A DNA stretch of 64,000 nt from assembly GCF_000482705.1 (NCBI RefSeq), contig NZ_AXWO01000001.1:372001-436000 (forward strand), read 5' to 3'. Below, piece by piece: positions 49,070-57,036 of the stretch. The notes beneath the pieces were generated by a model. It worked only from the letters and a program-made list of their open reading frames with translations, was not told where the DNA came from and ran no database searches. A program made the position numbers and the translations under genes. Numbering within the stretch: the stretch's first letter is position 1; every line of letters starts with the position of its first letter. Source of the DNA: Glycomyces arizonensis DSM 44726. GTDB taxonomy: Bacteria; Actinomycetota; Actinomycetes; Mycobacteriales; Micromonosporaceae.

Positions 49070-49863
49070 GATTCAGCTCCGCCTCTCCGCAGCAGTGACA
49101 ATGCCATCAGGTCTTCGAGCGGCTCCATGATGCTGCACGAGCCGAAGCCGCTCCACAGCAGTCTGGGCCGGTCGGCGATCGCGCGGACGCGGTCCGCGAG
49201 TTCCTCGGCGTCCGTCGAGGCCAGGATCGCGGCCACCGCTGCCTCGTCCGCGCCACCCGAGGCCTCGGCCGAGGCGGCGAGCACGTTGAGGAAGCCGTGG
49301 TGGACGAACCCGGTCTCGGCGTCGCGGTGGCGGACCGCCCGGTGCAGCCCGGCGGTGAGCTTGAACCGCAGACCGCGCCGCGCACAGCCGACCATCACGG
49401 CGGCCAGGACCTCCGGCGGCGGGAAGAACTCCGCGCTCGGCCCGCCGGTGCGGAACTTCGGGACGAGGCCGGTGCCGACGACCGCGTCCAGGCCGTCCTC
49501 GCCGAACGGCAGCTCGGCGAAGACCGGCGCCTCCCATTCCTTCGCGGCGCCGACGAGGTGGTGCAGCGCGGCGCGCGACTCGTACTGCGCCACGGTCACC
49601 GAGCCGTCGAGCGCGTCCACGAGCTCGGCTACCTGTTCCGGTTCGACGTCGACGATGACGCCGATCCGCAGCTCGGTGCGGCCGGGCCGCAGCTCCCCCA
49701 GCCTGCTGGCCGGCACCAGGAGCGGGCCCACCATCGGCTCGTACCAGGACTGCCGGTGGCCCCGGTGCGCCGGGACGGCGTCCTCGAGCGCCGCGTTCCC
49801 GGGCGGGAAGACCGCCGCGTCATCGATGAGGTTCTGCAGCACCGCAGGGATGGCATCGGACAT
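49066..49863 (-). CDS. Unknown protein coupled to fumarylacetoacetase
   Basis: A 265-aa soluble protein starting at the ATG at 49863 (MSDAIPAVLQNLIDDAAVFP). Landmarks are DDAAVFPPGNAALEDAV, LLVPASRLGELRPGR, FAELPFGEDGLDAVVGTGLV, LRFKLTAGLHRAVRHRDAET-G and FVHHGFLNVLAASA. Alternating strand-helix spacing suggests an alpha/beta barrel, but I recognise no named family. It overlaps fahA by 4 bases. The maleylacetoacetate isomerase step is otherwise missing from the cluster, so this gene is a candidate for it; that is inference. Confidence 0.8.
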   Translation of the reverse strand: MSDAIPAVLQNLIDDAAVFPPGNAALEDAVPAHRGHRQSWYEPMVGPLLVPASRLGELRPGRTELRIGVIVDVEPEQVAELVDALDGSVTVAQYESRAALHHLVGAAKEWEAPVFAELPFGEDGLDAVVGTGLVPKFRTGGPSAEFFPPPEVLAAVMVGCARRGLRFKLTAGLHRAVRHRDAETGFVHHGFLNVLAASAEASGGADEAAVAAILASTDAEELADRVRAIADRPRLLWSGFGSCSIMEPLEDLMALSLLRRGGAES

Positions 49864-49990
49864 GCCCTGAGGGTACGGCGGCGGGACCGCGATGTCGACA
49901 AGCAACGCGGTCTCGGCCGAACTTGCGGGCCGCCAACCGGTCCGGGGCGTTATTGTCGTGGGCATAGCCACCCGTAGCGGGCTCGTGACC

Positions 49991-50150
49991 ACCACGGCGA
50001 AGCTTGCGAGCCGTGGATGAGCACAGCGGCGACGCTTGCGAGCTGTGAATTGGCACCACGGCGAAGCTTGCGAGCCGTGAATTGGCACCACGGCGAAGCT
50101 TGCGAGCCGTAAATTGGCAGAGCGGCGACGCTTGCGAGCCGTGCGTCCGG
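49991..50150. repeat. Five tandem units of the 32-bp palindromic repeat
   Basis: Units start at 49991, 50023, 50055, 50087 and 50119, each 32 bases with no spacers. Units 3 and 4 differ at one base and read ACCACGGCGAAGCTTGCGAG then CCGTGAATTGGC. Within a unit CACGGC and GCCGTG pair around GAAGCTTGCGA, so each transcript copy can fold as a hairpin. The array lies in the divergent gap between the unknown gene at 49066-49863 and hmgA. The rest of the gap (49864-49990) shows only a possible decayed copy near 49918. Confidence 0.9.
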
Positions 50151-50182
50151 TCAGGAGCCCGCGCACCGACAAAGGAGTCGTC

Positions 50183-51367
50183 GTGCCGTTCTACCGTTCG
50201 GTCGGGCAGATCCCCGACAAACGACACACGCAGTTCCGTCAAAGCGACGGGAGCCTGTACTCCGAGGAGCTCATGGGTCAGGAGGGCTTCTCCTCGGACT
50301 CCTCGCTGCTGTACCACAAGTACCGGCCCACCGCGATCAGCTCCAGCACCGAGCACCGGCCCGAGAGGGCCGAGCCGGTGCCGAACCACCCGCTCAAGCC
50401 GCGCCACATGCGCACGCACAAGCTCGACGGCGCGGGCGACGCCGTCCTCGGCCGCGACCATCTGCTCTCGAACGCCGACTGCCGCATCTCCTATTCGGTC
50501 GCCACGGAGCCGTCCCCGCTGTACCGCAACGCGATCGGCGACGAGTGCCTCTACGTCGAGGACGGCGCGGCGCGCGTCGAGACCTCGTTCGGCGCGATCG
50601 ACATCGCGCAGGGCGACTACCTGATCATGCCGATGTCGACGATCTACCGGATCGTGCCCACCGGCGACGAGCCGCTGCGCACCCTCGTGGTCGAGTCGAC
50701 CGGGCACATCACCCCGCCGAAGCGCTACCTCTCGGTGCGCGGCCAGTTCCTGGAGCACTCGCCGTACTGCGAACGGGACCTGCGCAGCCCTGATGAGCCC
50801 CTGCTCGTGGACGGCGAGGACGTGGACGTCTACGTCCAGCACCGCGGCCGGGGCTCGTCGACGATCTGGACGAGGTTCACGTACGCGCACCACCCGTTCG
50901 ACGTGGTCGGCTGGGACGGATGCCTGTACCCGTGGGTGTTCTCGATCCACGACTTCGAGCCGATCACCGGGCGCATCCACCAGCCGCCGCCGGCCCACCA
51001 GGTCTTCCAGGGCTCGAACTTCGTGATCTGCAACTTCGTCCCCCGCAAGGTCGATTACCACCCGGACGCGATCCCCGTGCCGTACAACCACCACAACGTG
51101 GACTCGGACGAGGTCATGTTCTACTGCGGCGGGAATTACGAGGCCAGGCGCGGCTCGGGGATCGAGCAGGGCTCGATCTCGCTGCACCCGTCGGGTTTCA
51201 CCCACGGCCCGCAGCCGGGCGCCCCGGAGCGGTCGATCGGCGCGGACTACTTCGACGAACTGGCGGTCATGGTCGACACGTTCCGCCCGCTCGAACTGTG
51301 CGAGGCGGCCCTGGACTGCGAGGACACGGAGTACGCCTGGACGTGGAACCGCGATCCCGGCGTGTGA
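50183..51367 (+). CDS. hmgA: Homogentisate 1,2-dioxygenase
   Basis: Fe(II) ring-cleaving enzyme giving maleylacetoacetate. It has 394 aa of the cupin type: EFTPTGD-like barrel, then the metal region VPYNHHNVDSDEVMFYCGG (His and Glu ligands) and SISLHPSGFTHGPQPGAPER. The GTG at 50183 has AAAGGAG at 7 bases. The promoter must lie within or beside the 32-bp repeat array. Confidence 0.95.
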   Translation: MPFYRSVGQIPDKRHTQFRQSDGSLYSEELMGQEGFSSDSSLLYHKYRPTAISSSTEHRPERAEPVPNHPLKPRHMRTHKLDGAGDAVLGRDHLLSNADCRISYSVATEPSPLYRNAIGDECLYVEDGAARVETSFGAIDIAQGDYLIMPMSTIYRIVPTGDEPLRTLVVESTGHITPPKRYLSVRGQFLEHSPYCERDLRSPDEPLLVDGEDVDVYVQHRGRGSSTIWTRFTYAHHPFDVVGWDGCLYPWVFSIHDFEPITGRIHQPPPAHQVFQGSNFVICNFVPRKVDYHPDAIPVPYNHHNVDSDEVMFYCGGNYEARRGSGIEQGSISLHPSGFTHGPQPGAPERSIGADYFDELAVMVDTFRPLELCEAALDCEDTEYAWTWNRDPGV

Positions 51368-51447
51368 GGCCGCGGCACCGCTCGCCGCGGAACGACTTCG
51401 CTTGCGGGCGGGCCGCCTGACGCGCTGCGCGAGCCGCCGCAGCGCGT

Positions 51448-52173
51448 CTACTCCGCCCGGGAGCGGGCGGCGACAAGGCGAGCACCGATCCCGGCTGCGG
51501 CGACGACGCCCGCGAACCAGAGCAGTCCGACGGGGTTCTGGTCGCTCTCGGTCACGAAGTGGTCGGTGTTGGGGCCGACCAGGCCGCGAGGGTCGTACTC
51601 GACTTCGATCGACTTCGGCTCGTCGTCCCACATGCTGTCGAAGTCGTCGCCGAAATCGTCGCCGCCGCCGAAATCGTCGTCGAATCCGTAGTCGTCGCCG
51701 CCGCCGAAATCGTCGCCGAATCCGTAGTCGTCCTCCTCGCTCGTCGCCTCGGGCGCGGAGGCGGCGAACGCCACCTCGACCTCGCGCTGCTCGCAGGCGA
51801 GGGTGTACTTCGTCTCCCAATAGGCCGCGCCGCGCGCGGGGTGGACCTCGTACGTGGACGAGCCGGAGACGGGGCACTCCTCGACGACACCGCGGTAGGC
51901 CATGGCCGTGTCGGCGACGGCGGACCACGCGATGACGACCGCCAGCGCGGGAGCCACCGCCAGCAGGATCGCGGCGCGGTGCCGGAAGCGCTGAATGTCG
52001 ATTACGAAGAGGACGAGGAGCCAGAACACGCTCAGCACGAGTGCGCCCACGCCGTAATCGCCTCCCGACGCGGCCAGGAACGCGCTGTGCCAGAGCGCCC
52101 AGAACACCGACGCGAGCGCGAGCGGCACCAGGCCCAGCTCGATCCACCAGTCCGATCCACGGATGCGTCTCAT
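51448..52173 (-). CDS. Membrane protein with Asp/Gly/Phe/Tyr repeat, unknown function
   Basis: A 241-aa protein. Helices are at about 13-35, 42-60 and 67-85, and one at the C-terminus (VGLLWFAGVVAAAGIGARLV). The outer domain resembles DUF3592 (VVEECPVSGSSTYEVHPARG). An unusual acidic repeat (DDYGFGDDFGGGDDYGFDDD, continuing with FGGGDDFGDDFD) sits at about 148-180. It could bind cations or be disordered. Confidence 0.7.
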   Translation of the reverse strand: MRRIRGSDWWIELGLVPLALASVFWALWHSAFLAASGGDYGVGALVLSVFWLLVLFVIDIQRFRHRAAILLAVAPALAVVIAWSAVADTAMAYRGVVEECPVSGSSTYEVHPARGAAYWETKYTLACEQREVEVAFAASAPEATSEEDDYGFGDDFGGGDDYGFDDDFGGGDDFGDDFDSMWDDEPKSIEVEYDPRGLVGPNTDHFVTESDQNPVGLLWFAGVVAAAGIGARLVAARSRAE

Positions 52174-52260
52174 CGGCGGTCCGGGCGGTGAGCGGGGAGG
52201 GCGGTGTTCGCGGCCATGAGCCGTACCTTACCCACGCCTCGCAAGGCGGCCTCGACGATT

Positions 52261-52281
52261 TATATAAAGAATGTATATACT
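52261..52281 (+). promoter_or_regulatory. Promoter/operator of the MarR gene
   Basis: TATATA-7 nt-TATATA direct/inverted AT boxes with a TATACT -10 element at 52276-52281, 6 bases before the ATG at 52288, so transcription probably starts at the A of the start codon (leaderless mRNA). Confidence 0.6.
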
Positions 52282-52287
52282 TGTTCT

Positions 52288-52734
52288 ATGGTTTCACGGA
52301 GTCCCGAGGGCATCGACGAGCTCGCCGCGCGCCTGATCTCCCAGGGGAGCCGGTTCGCCCGGACCGCATCGCGGAAGTCCGGCGAGCAGCGCTCCCTCAT
52401 CGCCCTGCGCGTGCTCGCGAACCTCCAGTTCGAAGGCGACCTCCGCGTCGGCGAGCTCGCGCTGCGCGAGACCATCACGCAGCCCGCGATGACCGCGACC
52501 GTGAACCGGCTCGAAGCCGACGGGCTCGTCGCCCGCCGCTCGGACCCGGCCGACGCGCGCGCCTCCGTAGTACGGCTCACCGACGCCGGCGCCGCCAAGC
52601 TCGAGGCGTTCCGCATGCGGGCCGCCGCCGGGGTGCACCGCGACCTCGAAGCCCTCGGCGAGGACGACCTCGCCGTCCTGAACCGGGCCGCGGAGCTGCT
52701 CGAGCACCTCGCCGACCGGCTGAACGAACGCTGA
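52288..52734 (+). CDS. MarR-family regulator
   Basis: A 148-aa winged-helix repressor: LRVGELALRETITQPAMTAT, NRLEADGLVARRSDPADARA (wing with DxR) and VVRLTDAGAAKLEAFRMRAA. It is directly upstream of an MFS exporter gene, the usual pair in which the repressor senses the exported compound. Confidence 0.9.
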   Translation: MVSRSPEGIDELAARLISQGSRFARTASRKSGEQRSLIALRVLANLQFEGDLRVGELALRETITQPAMTATVNRLEADGLVARRSDPADARASVVRLTDAGAAKLEAFRMRAAAGVHRDLEALGEDDLAVLNRAAELLEHLADRLNER

Positions 52735-52792
52735 ACACCCTGGGCCGGTGCCGCCCGCCGGTCCCGCGAACAAGGAACGAGGAAGCACTCAG

Positions 52793-54073
52793 ATGAGCAA
52801 AGACCGCGCCCACAAGAGCAAAGAAGGTGCACAGGCAGGCTCGATCCTGCGGCAGCCGACGGCCGTGTGGGCGATCGCGTTCGCCTGCGCGGTGTCGTTC
52901 ATGGGCATCGGACTCGTGGACCCGATCCTGCCCGCGATCAGCGAGGAGCTGCACGCCTCGCCGTCGCAGACGATGCTGCTCTTCACGAGCTACCTGCTCA
53001 TCACCGCGGTCGCGATGTTCTTCAGCGGCTTCATCTCCAGCCGCCTCGGCGTCAAGCGCACACTGCTGGCGGGCCTGGTCTTCATCGTGGTATTCGCCGC
53101 GCTGGCCGGCGCCTCCGACACCGTCGGCCAGATCATCGGCTTCCGGGCGGGCTGGGGCCTCGGCAACGCCCTGTTCATCTCCACCGCCCTCGCCGCGATC
53201 GTCGGCGCGGCCACCGGCGGCAGCGCCCGAGCGGTGATCCTGTACGAGGCGGCGCTCGGCATCGGGATGGCCGCCGGTCCGCTGCTGGGCGGCGCGCTCG
53301 GCGAGATCTCCTGGCGCGGGCCCTTCTTCGGCACCGCCGTGCTGATGGCCGTGGCCCTCCTCGCCATCGTCGTCCTCCTGCGCGACTCCGGCGCGAAGCC
53401 GGAACCGGTCCCGTTCACGGCGGGGCTGTCGGCCGTCCGCAACCCGGCGCTGCTGGCCCTGGCCATCACCGCGCTGTTCTACAACTACGGCTTCTTCACA
53501 CTGCTGGCCTACACGCCGTATCCGCTGGAGGAGGCCGCGTCGCAGGCGGGCCTCGACTTCGGAGCGCACGAGCTCGGCCTGGTCTTCTTCGGCTGGGGCA
53601 CGGCCCTGGCCATCACTTCGGTCTTCGTCGCGCCGATCCTGACGCGGCGGTTCGGGCTGCTGCCGGTGCTGTTCACGATGCTGTCGCTGCTCGGAGTCGG
53701 GCTCGCGGTCATGGCGGTCGGCGTGAACTCGGTGCCGGTGCTCATCACCGTGGTCGTCGTCTCCGGCCTGTTCCTGGGCGTGCTGAACACGGCCCTGACC
53801 CAGACCGTGATGGAGGCGACCGACCTGCCCCGGAACGTGGCGTCGTCGACGTACTCGGGCGTGCGGTTCCTCGGCGGGGCCGTCGCCCCGGCGGTCTCGG
53901 GCGGCATCGCGGAGGCGATGGGCGAGGGCGCGCCCTACTGGTTCGGCGTCGCCTCACTGGTCGCCTCGATCGTGGCGCTCGCCATCGGCAGCGGCACGCT
54001 CGCCCACCTCGCCCGCCCGCACCTGGCCGCTCAGAAGGAGGCCGAGGCGGTCACCGCGGGCGCCGAGGCCTGA
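52793..54073 (+). CDS. MFS transporter, drug-efflux type
   Basis: A 426-aa, 12-helix major facilitator: AFACAVSFMGIGLVDPILPA (motif D1 region), the loop FISSRLGVKRTLLAGL (motif A), and RAGWGLGNALFISTALAAI (motif B). It starts at the ATG at 52793 (MSKDRAHKSKEG). It follows MarR by 58 bases and probably exports a toxic small molecule; the substrate is unknown. Confidence 0.88.
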   Translation: MSKDRAHKSKEGAQAGSILRQPTAVWAIAFACAVSFMGIGLVDPILPAISEELHASPSQTMLLFTSYLLITAVAMFFSGFISSRLGVKRTLLAGLVFIVVFAALAGASDTVGQIIGFRAGWGLGNALFISTALAAIVGAATGGSARAVILYEAALGIGMAAGPLLGGALGEISWRGPFFGTAVLMAVALLAIVVLLRDSGAKPEPVPFTAGLSAVRNPALLALAITALFYNYGFFTLLAYTPYPLEEAASQAGLDFGAHELGLVFFGWGTALAITSVFVAPILTRRFGLLPVLFTMLSLLGVGLAVMAVGVNSVPVLITVVVVSGLFLGVLNTALTQTVMEATDLPRNVASSTYSGVRFLGGAVAPAVSGGIAEAMGEGAPYWFGVASLVASIVALAIGSGTLAHLARPHLAAQKEAEAVTAGAEA

Positions 54074-54079
54074 GGGCGC

Positions 54080-54799
54080 CTACATGGTGTTGACGATCAA
54101 ACCGATGTGCGTGAAGTAGTTCAGGGCCCCGAACAGCAGGAACGCGAGCCCGGCGAGGAACCAGACGACGAGGATCACCCCCGTCACCGCCCGCCGTCCC
54201 GGCTTGAGCGCGAACGGGAACAGGACCGCGCCGATGCCGACCAGGGCGTACAGGCCGGAGATGAAGACGGCCTCGACCATCGGGTAGTCGGCGAACTCGC
54301 CGGATATCGGCTCCTCGGGCGGGGCGGCGAACAGCTCGTAGCCCACCCCGGCGGCGGCGATGCCGAAGCACGCCAGGCCCATGCCCAGCACGAACACCGA
54401 CACCGGGTGCGCCGCGGAGGCGAGCGGCGCGAAGCGGTCACCGGCGGCGTCGAGCACTTCGGCGCGCCGCCACAGGTAGAACGCGGCGAAGACGAGCAGC
54501 ACGCCGAAGGCGAGGCTCGGCTCGCCGAAGATGACGTTGTCGAACGGGAACCCGCCCGCCGCGAGCGGCCACGTCAGGGTCATGTGCAGGCCGGTCAGGG
54601 CGAGGATGGTGCCGACGGTGCCGAAGCCCATCGCCCAGCCCTCGGCGCCCAGCGGCCGCTCGGGGTCGCCGAGGCGGCGCATGAAGCCGACGACCATGAG
54701 CAGGCCCGCGCCCGCCGCGACGGCCATGACGGTGTTGTAGGTCGGCATGTGGGCCCAGTCGATCTTGAGGCCCTGCGCGACGATCTCCCCGGTTGCCAT
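54080..54799 (-). CDS. DUF981-family membrane protein
   Basis: A 239-aa protein with about seven hydrophobic helices. The pattern MPTYNTVMAVAAGAGLLMVV, LALTGLHMTLTWPL and FDNVIFGEPSLAFGVLLVFA fits DUF981. The function is unknown. It is convergent with the MFS gene, with 6 bases between the stops. Confidence 0.8.
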   Translation of the reverse strand: MATGEIVAQGLKIDWAHMPTYNTVMAVAAGAGLLMVVGFMRRLGDPERPLGAEGWAMGFGTVGTILALTGLHMTLTWPLAAGGFPFDNVIFGEPSLAFGVLLVFAAFYLWRRAEVLDAAGDRFAPLASAAHPVSVFVLGMGLACFGIAAAGVGYELFAAPPEEPISGEFADYPMVEAVFISGLYALVGIGAVLFPFALKPGRRAVTGVILVVWFLAGLAFLLFGALNYFTHIGLIVNTM

Positions 54800-54935
54800 A
54801 TGCGGATGCTAGGAGCCCGGCGGCCGCAGCATGCGGCATTCGCGAATTGTCCTCGCCGTTCGGGCGCCGGAATCAATCGCGGGCCCATGGGTACTCCCCC
54901 GGCCGCACGCACGAGGGATCAGAGGGGACGAATCG

Positions 54936-55601
54936 ATGAGCAAGAAGGTCTTGATGGCGCTCACCAGCCACGCCGAGCTCGACGGCACCGGGGAGCGGAC
55001 GGGGTACACCGTGCCGGAGGCCGCGCGCCCGTGGCAGGTCTTCCGCGACGCGGGCGTCGACGTCGACTTCGTGTCGGTCGAGGGCGGCGAGCCGCCGCAC
55101 GAGGGCGTCGACGAGGACGACCCGGTCGAGCGGGAGTTCCTCGACCTGGAGCGCGAGCGGCTGCGGTCGACGCCGAAGGCGAGCGAGGTCGATCCGAGCC
55201 GGTACGACGCGATCTTCTTCGTCGGCGGGCACGGCACCATGTGGGACTTCCCGGACGCGACGGCCCTCGCGCGCGCCGCCGTCGACATCTACGAGCGCGG
55301 CGGCGTGGTCGCCTCGGTCTGCCACGGCCCGTCGGCGCTGGTGAACGCGAAGCTCTCCGACGGCTCCTATCTCGTGGACGGCAAGCGGTTCAACTCGTTC
55401 ACCAACGAGGAGGAGGCCGCCGTCAAGCGCGACGACGTCGTCCCGTTCCTGCTCCAGAGCCGCTTGGAGGATCGCGGCGCGCGATGGGAGGGCGGCAGGG
55501 CGTTCGGCGAGTACGCGATAGCCGACGGCCGCCTCGTGTCGGGCCAGAACCCCGCCTCGGCGGCGAAGACGGCCCGCCTGGTGGTCGACGAGCTCTCCTG
55601 A
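54936..55601 (+). CDS. DJ-1/PfpI-family protein (Hsp31-like)
   Basis: A 221-aa class I glutamine-amidotransferase fold. It has AIFFVGGHGTMWDFPD with the conserved Glu/Asp region, and the nucleophile elbow VASVCHGPSALVNAKL with the catalytic Cys and His. Hsp31-type members act as glutathione-independent glyoxalases or chaperones. The ATG at 54936 has AGGGGACG upstream. Confidence 0.88.
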   Translation: MSKKVLMALTSHAELDGTGERTGYTVPEAARPWQVFRDAGVDVDFVSVEGGEPPHEGVDEDDPVEREFLDLERERLRSTPKASEVDPSRYDAIFFVGGHGTMWDFPDATALARAAVDIYERGGVVASVCHGPSALVNAKLSDGSYLVDGKRFNSFTNEEEAAVKRDDVVPFLLQSRLEDRGARWEGGRAFGEYAIADGRLVSGQNPASAAKTARLVVDELS

Positions 55602-55642
55602 CGCCGCGGCCGGTCCCGAAGGCGGGACCGGCCGCGCCGCGC

Positions 55643-56278
55643 TCACGCGGCTCGGCGGCGCAGTCCGACGCCGAGCACGTCGCGGATGTAGATCTCGATG
55701 AACTCCGGCAGGCGCGCGGGCTGGCCGATGATGCCCCTGAGGCGCGCCTCGGTGCCGTCGCGGTCCTCCGGCGCGAGGAACACCCACCGCATGGTGTTCA
55801 GCGGCCGCGACTCGGTGCCGCCCGCGCCGTGCTCGACGTGGAACAGCGACCGGCCCTCTGCGGCGCGGAGGACGCCGCCGTCGGGGCCGACGTGCTCGGC
55901 GGTGCCGATGAACGTCACCGTCCGGGCCTCGTGGTCGATGCCGACCTGCTCGATGACCGGGCCGGAGTCGGTCGGGTCTTCCAGATTCCGCTGTTCGCTG
56001 ACGCGGACGAAGACGTCGTCGCCGGTGGCTTCGAGCGCCGGTGTCGTCCAGGTCCGGGCCGAACCGGGCGCGACGCCGCCGGGAAGGTAGAGATCGGGCC
56101 GGCGGGCCTTGCGGAGCTCCATGTCCCACAGCATGGTGCGGGTGAATTCGAGCGGCTCGTCGAGGTCGTAGTGCGCCGCGAGGACGGCGTTGACGTCGAT
56201 CGGCGGCAGGTCGACCCGGAGGTTGGCGGGGTCGGCCGCGGCGCGCTCGAACTCGGTCTCGTGTTCGTGGAGGTTCAT
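55643..56278 (-). CDS. Unknown protein divergent from MarR
   Basis: A 211-aa soluble protein (MNLHEHETEFERAAADPANL ...) with a His-rich start and beta-rich middle (TVTFIGTAEHVGPDGGVLRA). No family recognised. It shares a 31-bp palindrome with the divergent MarR gene and is therefore its likely regulated target. Confidence 0.7.
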   Translation of the reverse strand: MNLHEHETEFERAAADPANLRVDLPPIDVNAVLAAHYDLDEPLEFTRTMLWDMELRKARRPDLYLPGGVAPGSARTWTTPALEATGDDVFVRVSEQRNLEDPTDSGPVIEQVGIDHEARTVTFIGTAEHVGPDGGVLRAAEGRSLFHVEHGAGGTESRPLNTMRWVFLAPEDRDGTEARLRGIIGQPARLPEFIEIYIRDVLGVGLRRRAA

Positions 56279-56307
56279 GGCGGTCGCCTTTCTGAAGCGC
56301 TAGAATC

Positions 56308-56338
56308 GGTTAGCACACTAAATATTAGTATACTAACC
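56308..56338. promoter_or_regulatory. MarR operator, double TTAG-N4-CTAA boxes
   Basis: GGTTAGCACACTAA, TAT, then TTAGTATACTAACC: two 12-bp boxes (56310-56321 and 56325-56336) that together form a near-perfect 31-bp palindrome between divergent genes. The second box TTAGTATACTAA is fully symmetric. Confidence 0.75.
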
Positions 56339-56362
56339 ATCCACCGACAAGGAGCCCCTTCT

Positions 56363-56815
56363 GTGATCTACGACCGAGCCAACGCCGTCAACTCCTCGAT
56401 CCGGATCGTGGCCGCCAGGCACCGCGCCCGGGCGGCACAGGCGCTGGCGAAGTTCGATCTCCACCTCGGGCACGAGGTCGTGCTGCTCTCGCTCGACGCC
56501 GACGGGCCGCAGAACCAGCGCAGCCTGGCCGCCGCGGCGGACGTCGAACCCCCGACCATGACGGTCATGCTCCGCAAGCTGGAATCCGGCGGCTTCATCG
56601 TCCGGCGCCCGTCCCCGCACGACGCCCGCGCCCAGATCGTCGACCTCAGCGACAAGGGGCGGGCGGTGATCCCCTCGCTCAAGGAGCTGTACTGCGAGCT
56701 CGCCGACTACACCGTCGCGGAGATGGACGAGGCCGCAGTCGACCGGCTCATCGAGCTGATGGGCGGTCTCGGCCGGAGCCTGCGCAGGCGCGCGGCCGAG
56801 CAAGGACGCCTCTGA
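56363..56815 (+). CDS. MarR-family regulator
   Basis: A 150-aa winged helix (LGHEVVLLSLDADGPQNQRS, ADVEPPTMTVMLRKLESGGF, IVRRPSPHDARAQIVDLSDK). The GTG at 56363 has AAGGAG 8 bases upstream. It should bind the double-box palindrome and control itself and the divergent gene. Confidence 0.9.
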   Translation: MIYDRANAVNSSIRIVAARHRARAAQALAKFDLHLGHEVVLLSLDADGPQNQRSLAAAADVEPPTMTVMLRKLESGGFIVRRPSPHDARAQIVDLSDKGRAVIPSLKELYCELADYTVAEMDEAAVDRLIELMGGLGRSLRRRAAEQGRL

Positions 56816-57036
56816 ACCCCTTGCGTGAGTTGGACATCACAGGCTGCGCTCGGATACGGGTCCCCCGACCGGGTGACGGCGGACCCGCGGATGTCGGATC
56901 GCGCCGTTAATCTCGATGTCGACATTGCCGCATGGAGGAAATCTGGTGTGACCCAAGACGCTTCATCAGGATGCGGGCCGGACGTCTCCGGCCGAGCGAC
57001 CGCCGAGCACCGGCACGCACCCGAAGGAGCGGCGGT

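Noticed and set aside
49991-50150. CRISPR array
   Set aside because: The 32-bp units follow each other directly without unique spacers, and no cas genes are near.
49864-50172. N-terminal extension of the fahA partner through the repeat array
   Set aside because: It would encode repeats such as QASPWCQFTARK from palindromic DNA; the ATG at 49863 gives a normal start.
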